Notes: a model not told the origin generated them from the sequence alone. A stretch of DNA of 25,671 nt from Tritrichomonas foetus (GCA_001839685.1 MLAK01000642.1:1-25671), one strand, 5' to 3'; shown: positions 1-9,221, numbered from the stretch's first letter. Translations and numbers: made by a program.

Positions 1-38
1 TGTGTCATTAGTGATGGTGGTAGTGTCAGTGGTAGGAC

Positions 39-93
39 AAAGGTTTATNGGGTGGTCCCACAAAATCTTTGGGGGACCACTTTGTAAACCTTT
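39..93. repeat. Long GC-rich hairpin (inverted repeat)
   Basis: Arms at 39-59 and about 73-93 pair as AAAGGTTTA with TAAACCTTT and GTGGTCCC with GGGACCAC. A few mismatches (one is the N at 49) and a 13-base loop interrupt the pairing. It is much more GC-rich than its surroundings. It could be the foldback tip of a mobile element or an RNA hairpin. The flanks give no further clue. Confidence 0.75.
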
Positions 94-500
94 CATATAG
101 GAGGGTTTTGTTGATTTGTTTATATATACATATCTTCAAAAGTAGTTTCTCAGTTACAAATTTTATTATTTAAACCAAAATTCTTATTTGTTTCAATTTG
201 ATCGCCAATAGATGAATTTTTCTATTAAATGATACTGACTATGACTAGTATTTATTTAACACATTGCTGTCAACAGCGAAATTAGATCCAATCATTTTCG
301 CATTTCTTTTTATAAAATTTTAGATATACAAGTTATATAACAATAGCACAAAAATTCATAAAATCATTAAAAAGATTCTAGAAAATTATAATAGATGAAG
401 ATAATAATAAAATCTAATTTATTTTGATCATTTTTAATCAACAATGAAAATCAACAGTGAAAATAATAATAGTAATTAATAATAGTATATTTTAGGAATT
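94..500. other. AT-rich stretch without a recognised gene
   Basis: No coherent reading frame is seen in either direction. The sequence is A/T-dominated with small direct repeats such as AATAATAATA near 400-485. It lies downstream of the helicase remnant on the minus strand and may be its 3' flank. Confidence 0.5.
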
Positions 501-1265
501 CTAAGTTTCATTTTCTGCTCGTATATCCTCTGCGTGTTGAATATAAGGATTCATATTAAAATTAGGGCCAATATCAGGCCATTCTTCTAGATCAAATAGA
601 AGAACATATTCAATTAATTTAACTAGTGAAAGGGCAACATAAAATGAGTCATGTGTAAATGCGGACTCACCAATGTGGATGACAACTTTGGTCAAAGTCT
701 GTCCTTGACATTAAATAGAAAACTGATACTTGAATATGAATCTATCATTTTGAGTTGGATAATCTATAGACTTACGTCGTGTCAATAAAAATGGTTCTTC
801 TTCATCACTTTGATGATCTAAACGAATTTTCATTGCATCCGATTCATCAACATATTTTATAAGTGTCCCACGTGCACAATTTATCAAACCACGTCCTAAA
901 TCAATATTTTATAATAGCATCACTCTGCAAAGAGGAACAATTTCAAAATCAAACAGAATTATAGAGTTAATCAAACGTTTTTTCATTGCACCACAAAAAA
1001 CTTTCAGCTGTTGTTCGGATGCTAAAAATACTCGAGTTGTATTGATTTATGCGGTCATTTCTCTTTCAATATTTAAATCTTGATTATTAGCAATGTAAGC
1101 ATTAGATATTTTTACAAAAAATTTAGCAGGAATACTGATGATATCATATTTAGCAACTCGTTTTTTCAACATTAATGAGTTATACATTTCTGATAACTTA
1201 TTTGTAAATGTAATAACCATTCCACCAGGATCAGCTCTACCAACAAAATCATCAACTTGATTCTA
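501..1265 (-). pseudogene. Pif1-like helicase, C-terminal half, broken
   Basis: One minus-strand frame runs from about 1265 to the TGA-free end at 501, interrupted only by TAA codons at 1047-1049, 909-911 and 711-713. Reading through them gives the hallmarks of the C-terminal part of Pif1/RecD-type helicases: a VITFTNKLSEMYNSL segment, VMLL.NIDLG.GLINCARGTLI, and CQGQTL followed 19 residues later by FYVALSLVK, which matches the family's SQGQTL...YVALSRV motif. Such helicases unwind DNA from 5' to 3'. They occur as cellular genes and inside Helitrons and other large DNA transposons. The Walker A/B half is not visible, so the gene is truncated as well as interrupted. The family call is firm from these motifs. 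Whether it belongs to the neighbouring transposase unit is inference. Confidence 0.72.
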
Positions 1266-1299
1266 CTGTTACAGAAATTGATTCTATTGTTACAGAATT
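1257..1299. repeat. 21-bp tandem duplication
   Basis: Two near-identical 21-base units, each starting TTGATTCTA and ending TTACAGAA, stand head to tail and differ by about one base. They sit at the 5' limit of the helicase frame and may mark the point where the reading frame was lost. Confidence 0.7.
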
Positions 1300-1401
1300 A
1301 AATCGTTTTTGGAGTAAGCTATGAATTCTCGCCTGTAAAGGAGTGTGATAATTATGGTTGTTGCTTGAAGGCACGAAAAGACAGATGATAATCGATTAGG
1401 A

Positions 1402-1713
1402 TCAATAAGTGGAGCAAATCTTGGCAAAATTAACACTTAAAAAATAAAAATGAAATGAATTAACAGGATTTAATATTTTTAAATATCGTTCATCGATGAA
1501 ATAATCACTTTCCACTGAATTGAGATAAACTGCATAAACTGTTGAAGGTGATAGCAATTCTGTTGTAGGAATGCTTATGGAAATGTTATTTAATTTATTT
1601 GCTGATGTTGGAGGCAGAGCACGTGTTAAAGATAAACTTAATGTATATTCACCAATACTTTATTTAACACTGAGAGAATTCATTGTAACTTTATCTGATT
1701 CTAGATCAAACAT
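1402..1713 (-). pseudogene. Remnant ORF starting MFDLES, unknown
   Basis: A minus-strand frame opens at an ATG at 1711-1713 and runs 103 codons to a TGA at 1402-1404, with one internal TAA at 1660-1662. The translation is Ser/Thr/Leu-rich and includes FIDERYLKILNPVN near its end. No domain is recognised. It is codirectional with the helicase remnant just downstream and could be that gene's N-terminal part after frameshifts, but no Walker motif is seen. It diverges from the transposase, with 87 bases between the two start codons. Confidence 0.4.
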
Positions 1714-1800
1714 GTTTTAGAATAATATTAATCATCATCAATGTATACGTTAGATACAAAAATTAACGTTCATGTATACGTTTCTTAATCCATTTATTTC
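1714..1800. promoter_or_regulatory. Divergent intergenic region with repeated GTATAC site
   Basis: This 87-base gap separates two divergent start codons, so it should hold promoters for both. The 11-mer ATGTATACGTT occurs twice, at 1741-1751 and 1772-1782, 31 bases apart, and contains the palindrome GTATAC. No clean trichomonad initiator is seen on either side. A role in transcription or transposase binding is inference. Confidence 0.4.
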
Positions 1801-3309
1801 ATGACAAGATTTATTAACACCCAAATGGAGGATATCATCCTTGCATCAATTATTGAACTGTACAATAATTCTAGCGCCGAAGAAAAGGTTAAAATAACCA
1901 ATAGTTTAATAGCTTCTGTTGAAGAAGTATTGCAAATCTAACTCACTGAAAGAGAAAGAAAACATATTCAGAATAAACTTTACAAATTGTCATCTAATTC
2001 AGCTCAAGTTAATCCATAGTTAAGACCAAGATTGTCTTTGTGTCAGAAAACAGATAAAACTTTGTGTAAACATTTTGTAGCAACTAATGCTGAATGTATC
2101 TATTGTAATTTGTATAAGCAACCGTGTTCTGAGAAAGATATGATTATTTCGAGCCTTCAACAGAAAATAAAAGGATTAGAGAGAGAGAGATTGCTCAATT
2201 AACCAATTTGAAAACAAACAAAAACGTAGAGAAAATTGAATTTACTTTGGGAGTACTCTCAGAGGGATTATCATATGAACAAGCCTCCCGTTTTTTATGT
2301 AAAATTGGGTTGATTCCTCCATCAAAAAACACTTTCCTACGAACGCAAAAAGCCATCTCTTCAAAAATAGAGACACTTGTTGAAAATTGTTTAATTACTA
2401 TACGAAATAATCTTTCAAATGATATTACGATTTCCTATGATGGGTCGTGGGATCATCCACGCTTTTCTACCAGATGCTTTGGAGCCTTTATCGAATTGGA
2501 ATATGGGAAGATAATTTATTTTTTTATTGTTCTGCGTAATAAGCAACCAAATCAAAATTTTCGTGTTTCAACAACAGATAAATTTCCTCAAGGATTAGAA
2601 ACTGAAGTTCTCAGAAAATTAGCTCCATATTGGTTCTCTGATCCTCGCATCCGTAACTTTGTGCAAGATACTCACAATAGAAACCAAAGTATTTTCAATG
2701 ATTATAATAGAACTTTTTTTCGAAAAATTGCGATTAATCATCAATTTAAAAAAATAATAAACCTTGTTAAACGCTTTATTTCTACAAACAATTTTCCAAA
2801 GACTATTCAAAGAAGCATAATAAATTTTTTGAAGTATATTATGTTTTTGGATATTGCAGATAGTCGAAAACAAGAACTTTGGAGTAATGTAATAAATCAT
2901 TACTCCGGAGACCATTCACATTGTATTCATAGCTTAAATCCCAATCAGGATTATATAATTCTGACAGAACCTGAAATTGAAAAATTACACATGTTTATTA
3001 TACTAACTTTAGATGAATTGATATGTACAAACAAAAAAAATGCATACTCAATTCAATGAATCTTTGCATCATGTGAGAAACTTTTTCGTGCCTAAAAATT
3101 ATTCTTTTAGATTTTCTTATTCTATAAGAATTTATTTATTAGTTCTTTATTGGAATCTAGGTCCAATATATTTCAAAAATTTATATGAATCTATTGTTAA
3201 TAAAAATATTACAGATTTATTAAAGACAAAGCTTGAAAAAACACAAAAACGATGGGAAAAGCATAAAAAGATCAGAAATACAAACATATATCGAAAAAAA
3301 AAGCAATGA
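1801..3309 (+). pseudogene. Mutator/Kolobok-like DDE transposase, frame-broken
   Basis: The ATG at 1801 opens a frame with in-frame TAA at 1939 and TAG at 2017, a Cys cluster (CQKTDKTLCKH...CIYCNLYKQPC) like a zinc-binding DNA-recognition region, then a frame change inside a GA-dinucleotide run near 2180. The core from 2208 to 3059 shows SYDGSWDHPR, with candidate catalytic Asp at 2439-2441. It also shows VQDTHNRN with Asp at 2667-2669 and NHYSGDHSHC near 2895-2925. After a second frame change in the A8 run at 3033-3040 comes TQFNESLHHVRNFFVPK, matching the T-x-NES-N...PK segment of Mutator-like transposases. The order and spacing fit a cut-and-paste transposase acting on its own element's ends. 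Terminal repeats were not located. The family assignment rests on motif likeness, and the exact superfamily is uncertain. Downstream it runs into a USP domain. Confidence 0.68.
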
Positions 3310-4453
3310 CAAAAGAATTAAAAGAAAAAATGAATTGCGTAAAACTATTGTTGAAGGTCATATTACAGCTAATAACACGGANAAAGAAATTTGNAAAACA
3401 ACTTATAGGAATAAAAACGAAGATGTTTCTTTATCAAAAAATTTCGAATCTAACATTGATGGAAAAATAAACTTCGTTGATTCTTCATACACAGAAGAAT
3501 ATGAAGAGGAATATTCAGAAGAACTGGATTATTCTTTAGAAGAAGATACTTCAGAAAGTTTAGATATTTCTCAGTTTGATTTTATTTCAGACGATTTATT
3601 CGAAGAATATGAAGAGAGAATAATAGAATTCCTCTGTCCATCTATCAAATTAGCAGGAATAAAAAAATCCTGGAAACTTGTGCTATTCAATTTCTGTTAT
3701 TCAATTATGGACAACAAATGAAGAATTTATAAATAGATTAATTCAATTAAAAGATCCAATAGTTGCACCTTTTGTAGAATTATATTCTCGATATGTTCAT
3801 GAAACTTGTACGTTCATAGAACTTCCTCCTTTGTTTCTAGATTATATTGTTCAATTTTCTGAGTCAATATCAAAACAAGCCAATGCTGAAGAATTTTTTA
3901 ATACATTTTTATCAACATGTGTGCATAACAAATTGCTAAATAACATTCTTTTACATGATTATCAAACAACTGTTGTGTATACTTTCACATGCACAAACTG
4001 TCAAAACGAATCTGTGAAAGAAGAAAGCCATCTCATCATATATCTCAATTTAAATTCATTAAATGAAATTGATATGAATCAGCTGATTTTATTGAATAAA
4101 AAAGGCAATGTAAAGAAAATATGTGAAAATTGTAAAAAAAATACAAAACATGAAGCAGAAATAATTCATCTCTACTCAAAATATATACTATATGTAATAA
4201 AAAGATATGATATGCTTGGTAACAAAATTGAAGTCCCTCTAAACATTCAAAATGATATTGAAGTTAATAACGAAATATATACAATAATAGGAATTATTGA
4301 ACATTACGGTAGCTCAATTTTAAATGGGCATTATGTTAGTTATATTCATAAAAATGAATGGTTTTTTTGTAATGACCATTCAATATCTCAGTGTTCTTTT
4401 CCAGCTGTATCAAGTGATTGCTATATATTATTATATAAGCAAGCACTGTAACT
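3233..4453 (+). pseudogene. Ubiquitin-specific protease (USP, peptidase family C19), probably fused to the transposase
   Basis: The first part is a Lys-rich linker, then a strongly acidic stretch near 3490-3640 (EEYEEEYSEELDYSLEED). After an A7 run at 3661-3667 the frame changes, and the joined reading gives GIKNPGNLCYS, the USP Cys box, with catalytic Cys codon at 3681-3683. Two CxxC pairs (3990-4001 and 4122-4133) form the usual USP zinc ribbon. The His box is EHYGSSILNGHYVSYI, with His at 4329-4331, followed by WFFCND and a YILLYK end. All catalytic and zinc positions are present, so the fold looks complete apart from the frame breaks. USPs remove ubiquitin from proteins. The A9 run at 3294-3302 separates this part from the transposase tail, and removing one base there joins them. 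N bases at 3382 and 3394 lie in the linker. Confidence 0.82.
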
Positions 4454-4659
4454 AATAAATTCATATGCTATTATGAAGTATTTTTAGGATAGATGAAAGA
4501 AAATGTTAATTTCTAAGTAATTAAGAAAGACTCAATTAAAATATTTATAATTATTGGTGTTTAATCTAATGCATAATACCAAGCAATAATTATTTTTGGT
4601 GCGATAATTGTCTCCTGCTTAAATATGATAAATTTGATTGACTTGCAACACAAATAGTT

Positions 4660-4830
4660 TGGCTGTATGACTCTGCAATATCTCAGTGTTCTCATCCATT
4701 TGCATCATGCAATTGTTGCATATTATTATTTCAACGAGTGCAGTAAATAATATATATGCAGGCCATTATGAAGTAATTTTAGAATAGAAAGGTAATTAGT
4801 AAATGCTCATGAAGAAAGACTCAACTAATA
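4660..4830 (+). pseudogene. Second, partial copy of the USP 3' end
   Basis: From TGG at 4660 to TAA at 4744-4746 the frame encodes WLYDSAISQCSHPF then CILLFQ, clearly related to the USP end at 4359-4453 (WFFCNDHSISQCSFP, YILLYK). Likeness continues about 90 bases past the stop, through the shared CATTATGAAGTA-type block and AGAAAGACTCAA. The copy lacks everything upstream of this region. It is the tail of a second element copy or a local duplication, about 300 bases from the first. Confidence 0.75.
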
Positions 4831-4887
4831 TATTGTAGCAATAATTAATTTCTTAGCTATAATTCGATTAATAAGATTGATTATGGA

Positions 4888-5125
4888 AAAAATGAAAATA
4901 ACTGACGATATTGCTAATTCAATATTTAATCAAAAAATAATCAATTAAAATACTTGATTTATTGATATTAAACTTAGCTTACTTATAATTCGGCTTCATG
5001 ATGCAGCTAATAAAAAATTTTCAAATATTCAATTGTATGATCATCGTCAAATTCCTAATGAAACCGGTGTCAAGTTCCTGTTACAGTTGGTAAATATACG
5101 GATGAGAAACTTTTATTAAACAGGT
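4888..5125 (+). pseudogene. Short decayed coding remnant, unknown
   Basis: A plus-strand frame starting ATGAAAATAACTGACG reads MKITDDIANSIFNQK, then has TAA and TGA codons, then LIIRLHDAANKKFSNIQLYDHRQIPNETG, and after a shift VPVTVGKYTDEKLLLN. The amino-acid mix is protein-like for such AT-rich DNA. No family is recognised, and it may be a fragment of the adjacent mobile unit. Confidence 0.3.
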
Positions 5126-6504
5126 AAGTATATCAAGTAAAAAAAATCAAGTTTCAATATATTCCGTAATACTAAAAAAATTGATTGAAAGGAGAAAAAA
5201 TATAATCTGTATTCAAAAATTGAATTCAAACTTATTTTGAGAATACTCATACAATCATGTTTTGAATGTTTTTTAATCGGTGGAGCTACATCCTTAAAAA
5301 TGAGTAAAAAAAAACATCAAATATTATATTGTGGTCAATCAAATATTCATTCAAAATTAAGATCATTTTTCGAAAAATTCATCATCAATATTTAATTTTC
5401 ACACTCACCTTTCTCGAACATTTTTAATCCAATAGGCGAAATGAATACACAATATCCAACTAGGGTTGAACTTTTATGATCCTGTTCAAATATTCAAATG
5501 TATTTCCTAATTTTATTTGAATGTATTTATAGAATTTATTTGAGTATATTATTGAATTGTGAAAACTCACGAAAAATGAAAAAAATTCACCTATATAAAA
5601 GATATTTTACATAGTATATTGCTTATTCTTTCTTACCATAAATAAATAGTAGCTATTCATGCACATGAACAATTAAAAATTTCAAAATTGCAAGGATATC
5701 AGCTAAAATTCTTTTTCTATAATAATAAATTCACAACATTTTTGGATTAAAATTAGCACTAATTATTGGAATAGACGTTGAAAAAGTTTCTTGTGAAAAT
5801 GTAAAAAAAACCCGTAAAATTAAATGCTAACGGATTTTTGGAAACCGATAGAACAATGATTATGTTAAAAATCCTTCAATTTTTTTTTTCGATTATTTCA
5901 CCAATGTGTTACATATTAAAGGGTATCATTTTGAAGCAATCATAGTTTAAAATCATTGCAAATTGATGATTGGATAATTTTTTTCATCGGAAAACACTTT
6001 GGAGATGCTCTTGCCTGTGATTGCAATCATATTCATCAAAATACTGGTACAAAAATTTAAAAAAATTGTAAAGTATTAATTGTTAGCAGTTATATACAAA
6101 TTAAAAAAAACTTGAACAATAGAAATGATATTTATAAGATGATGATATCAGAACGTAAAAAAAATCCTTAATCGTCTTATTTTGCTTAGCTTGCAAATTT
6201 TTATTTTCATTGTTGAATATAAATATTATCTAAGATTTTTTCGCAGAAATTTTCTACATATTTTTAGAAAATTGTCCTTGTTATGTGTGCAAATTTGAAT
6301 AGTGTATTGCTAAACCCCGATCGAAGATCGAATTAGTGATAAACAAGAGCTTTACTTTCATCTACTGGTATAAATATTTGATCATTCTGCAGAAAATATA
6401 TTATTAAACATTTCAATTTACGAATTTTTTATAAAAACATGTTTACTTTCATGCTGGTGATTGAATATAATCTATCATAGTATCAATAAACAGAATAATG
6501 ATAT
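5126..6504. other. AT-rich intergenic region, no gene seen
   Basis: No reading frame with protein-like composition was found on either strand. There are many homopolymer runs. The stretch separates the USP remnants from the palindrome at 6505. Confidence 0.5.
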
Positions 6505-6564
6505 AAAAATATTTTCTTCAATATGATTTTCATATTTGAAAATCATATTGAAGAAAATATTTTT
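6505..6564. repeat. Perfect 28-bp palindrome with 4-base loop
   Basis: Left arm 6505-6532 and right arm 6537-6564 are exact reverse complements around the loop TATT. Short translations across it on both strands are by-products of the symmetry. Perfect arms of this length are unexpected in old neutral DNA, so it is either recent or maintained. Confidence 0.95.
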
Positions 6565-6612
6565 TTTTATGTATCTGTATCTGTATGTTTTGCTGTATAT
6601 AATCGTGATCTG

Positions 6613-6632
6613 ATATTTCTGGTTCTGTATAT
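6613..6632 (+). repeat. 20-bp inverted repeat, left arm
   Basis: ATATTTCTGGTTCTGTATAT is an exact reverse complement of 7241-7260. The pair bounds about 650 bases containing an AT-rich half and a GT-rich repeated half without a clear gene. It could be the terminal repeats of a small non-autonomous transposon. Target-site duplications are not obvious. Confidence 0.6.
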
Positions 6633-7002
6633 AATTTTTTTTTGGTATATAACATATATTCAAAAATATGTTTTATAAATAATTTAGCCTTAATTATCTT
6701 TATGAATGAGCAACAACAACAAAATGAGGAACTGATGAAATTTATTCACATCAAATATATAAATATAATCATCATATTCACCATATACAACAATACCATT
6801 ATAAATAAAAATCTTTTTTCCTGTTACTTTATGTTCGACATAGACGCCTATATTATTTTAATAGTATTTATATTCATCCGCATTAAATACTTTTATATAA
6901 ATATACATTTTTTATATACCGAGAAAAAATAAAAATTATTTTTAAAACTGAGCTAATTTTTGTCAATCGATTTAAAAACACCAATGGGTGGGTGCTGATG
7001 CG

Positions 7003-7112
7003 GATGAGGTCATTAATGTTATCAGTGATGGGGAAAGTGATGAGAACTTTAATGGTTCATTCATTTTTTTGTTGATGAGGTCATGAGGGAGAACGTTAAT
7101 GGGTTCATTCAT
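7003..7112. repeat. Degenerate GT-rich direct repeat
   Basis: GATGAGGTCAT occurs at 7003-7013 and 7074-7084, each followed by GAGAAC(T/G)TTAATG and GTTCATTCAT. The two units are about 70 bases apart and differ by an internal insertion. They lie inside the 6613/7241 inverted repeat pair. Confidence 0.6.
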
Positions 7113-7240
7113 ACATTAAGGTGTGGTAAATGGTACTAGTCAAAAATTTTGGCAGATTTCGCGGCGAACGATAGGTGAGACGTGAAATTTATTATTTTAG
7201 CGTTGGGTGCCATTTCTACTCCTTAATATAACTACTTCGC

Positions 7241-7260
7241 ATATACAGAACCAGAAATAT
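7241..7260 (-). repeat. 20-bp inverted repeat, right arm
   Basis: This is the exact reverse complement of 6613-6632. It lies 56 bases beyond the TGA of the minus-strand gene remnant ending at 7316, so it may be in that gene's 3' flank. Confidence 0.6.
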
Positions 7261-7315
7261 AGAAACCAAAGCAAGAGCTTTTTGATTTCTTCCTATTTTT
7301 TATATGTGATTCTTT

Positions 7316-8085
7316 TCAGGTCTTGAGTGATTTGACGAGATCAACAATATATTTTCGTATCATCTTCAGAGTCTTGGAATTGACAAAGTGATGGACTCGG
7401 GCTTCTTTGCAGCGAGTGACTCCATTGTCGTCTGTTTCTGGAACTGCTTGAGTGAAGTATAATGACGTCAAATAGTCGCCGGTAAATTAGTAGTTACTGA
7501 GAGTAGCCAAGATTGCAATAAGTTTCTCGAGCTTTTCGTCTTCTAAATCCACTTCGAAATTCTTGTGGCGTTCATTCTTGCGATCATATTCTCTTTTATA
7601 TCTGGCGACCTTATGGAATGAAGAATGAAAGATGAAAAGAGTAAAAAACTAATTAGAATAAAGAGTAGATTAATGTTTACTTGGTTAAAACCTCTGACGT
7701 CAATTATAGTATCCAACCATTTGGATAAAAATATGTGATTGCAGGGATCGTCTGGGTAAAGACCAAGAGGATAGCTGTTGGGGATTTACTGGTGGCTGAA
7801 GTAGAATATCCATAGCTTGCTCTAAAAATTCTTATCTTGGAGTTCATGCCATTCCTCGATTTCTTCTGGTGTCCAATCCTGCGTTTGGATGTGGTCCCAT
7901 TCTGCGAGCATTTCGTTCCAGGCGAAGCAAAGATCGGATTGGCGCAATATATCTAATAAAACTATCCGGTGGTCGCGAACGATTTCAGGGTAATAATTTT
8001 CGATGCGGATCATCATTAAGCCCCAAGAAGTCGAATGTCCTTCGGGAAAGTATAGAGTTTCGAGTGTGTAGTCGATATTCGTCAT
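7316..8085 (-). pseudogene. PEG-ST family gene copy 1, broken
   Basis: The ATG at 8083-8085 starts MTNIDYTLETLYFPEGHSTSWG, ending at a TAG near 7822 after 87 residues. Protein-like sequence then continues in shifted frames: EFLEQAMDILLQPPVNPQQ, then SYPLGLYPDDPCNHIFLSKWLDTIIDV to about 7690. After a T-rich gap (about 7625-7690), KVARYKREYDRKNERHKNFEVD runs on to a TGA at 7316-7318, with one in-frame TAA after LATLSNY. The first two thirds align with the neighbouring gene at 8323-8727 (shared Y-x-PEG-x-ST-x-x-G-x-M-x-I and K/T-W-L motifs). The T-rich gap could be an intron or a boundary to a separate gene. It lacks the trichomonad ACTAACACACAG end. The GC content is higher than in the flanks. 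The function is unknown. Confidence 0.55.
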
Positions 8086-8094
8086 TTTATCAGG

Positions 8095-8101
8095 TATGTG
8101 A
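8095..8101 (-). promoter_or_regulatory. Initiator-like element TCACATA
   Basis: On the minus strand TCACATA lies 9 bases before the ATG at 8085, matching the trichomonad initiator (TCA, pyrimidine, T/A). It supports that start codon. Confidence 0.55.
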
Positions 8102-8322
8102 AGTGTTTTATCTATTTCCTAAAAAGTGCAAGCTTTATCAGGTTGCTTATAAAAGTATCAGCTTTATCTGGTCTCCTACAGTCTTGATAAACCACATTTC
8201 CTTTCGATTTAGATATATCAAATAATTTTATACAAGCAAGATAGCTCAATTCAGCCTGCTAATAATCAATCAAGAGTGAAAAAGAAAAAGAACTGAGCAA
8301 AAAGAATTAAGAAATTAGCTGT

Positions 8323-8727
8323 TTACTGGTTTGCTACTTTATATCTGGCGTTGCAGATAACTGACAACCAGGTCTGGAAAATTTGATGACGACCTGATAG
8401 GGTTACGTTTTGGGGGTAGCGATGGAGTAAGTTCGGATTGGCAAGGTAATATTGGTATAATGGTTGCCAGAAACATCTGAGAAATGCGTTCAGGAATAGT
8501 TGGATTGCTTTGTTTTTGTCTGCTTGCGACTCACCTTCAAGATCTTCGAGGAAACGGTCGTTTTCGCAGCTGATTATGTTATTTTGAATAATTAATTCAT
8601 CTGAATCAGGAAAGTCATGCATTGGGTGGATAAATTCTGGGTCATGTCCGTATTGGTGCGGTAATTGGATACGCATGTGTCCGTATGCGGTGCTTTGTCC
8701 TTCTGGAATGTAGAAGTTATCGAACAT
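8323..8727 (-). CDS. PEG-ST family protein copy 2, unknown function
   Basis: The protein has 134 residues, starting MFDNFYIPEGQSTAYGHMRI and ending NARYKVANQ with a TAA. An initiator sits just upstream. It is related to the broken copy 237 bases downstream: both open with a hydrophobic residue, Y-(I/F)-PEG-(Q/H)-ST, a Gly and an M-x-I segment, and both end near a W-L-x-x-(I)-(C/D) helix. No signal peptide or membrane helix is visible. The middle is acidic (DSDELI, FLEDLEGES), then an aromatic helix follows (LRCFWQPLYQYYL). I do not recognise the family. The copy looks intact. Homology to copy 1 continues a few bases past the stop (TAAACA against GTAAACA), so this one may be a shortened form of a longer protein. 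Confidence 0.65.
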   Translation of the reverse strand: MFDNFYIPEGQSTAYGHMRIQLPHQYGHDPEFIHPMHDFPDSDELIIQNNIISCENDRFLEDLEGESQADKNKAIQLFLNAFLRCFWQPLYQYYLANPNLLHRYPQNVTLSGRHQIFQTWLSVICNARYKVANQ

Positions 8728-8729
8728 TC

Positions 8730-8738
8730 TAAAAATGA
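8730..8738 (-). promoter_or_regulatory. Initiator TCATTTTTA
   Basis: The minus-strand sequence TCATTTTTA ends 2 bases before the ATG at 8727. It is a textbook trichomonad initiator, fixes the start codon, and implies a 5' leader of under 12 bases. Confidence 0.75.
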
Positions 8739-8846
8739 AATCGAAGCGAAAAGAATGAAAGCAAAATAAATGAAATCTTAAAGAATAAAAACAGAATTTT
8801 AGAAAGTGAAGAGAAGATAGCAGAAAGTAAGAGGTGATTTTTTTTT

Positions 8847-8869
8847 AAACAAACAAACAAACAAACAAA

Positions 8870-8913
<44 letters not shown>
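8847..8913. repeat. (AAAC)n microsatellite followed by poly-A
   Basis: About six AAAC units run into more than 40 consecutive A residues. It separates the minus-strand pair from the Asn-rich gene. Tract length in the assembly is likely to be inexact. Confidence 0.9.
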
Positions 8914-8915
<2 letters not shown>

Positions 8916-9221
8916 AAAAAGAATCAATAATAGGATTTGTGATGCATGTCAGTTAATGCTCAATATTCAATTAATCTACTCGATCAGATTTTTCTCTCCA
9001 GCTATAAAGCGACTTTAAACCATATGAAAAGCTATTATAAACCCCCATCTGAAATTATCGCATCTTTTTGCTTTTTTGGCCAAAAATTGTACTCAAAATG
9101 AATAAGATTAGAGGGTTTAGAAATCGAATAGATTTTGCCATTTTGCAATTCCAATCGCTGTGAAATTGAATGAATTGAAATTAATAGGAAATTGATGGAG
9201 CGCATTTTTTTGCTAAACACT

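Noticed and set aside
6475..6932. Overlapping short ORFs on both strands
   Set aside because: They read through the perfect palindrome and low-complexity AT DNA. They are Ile/Tyr/Phe/Asn-rich with no initiator and no domain.
8847..8913. Poly-A tail of a retrotransposon
   Set aside because: The A-run continues an (AAAC)n microsatellite and no reverse transcriptase or target-site duplication is visible.
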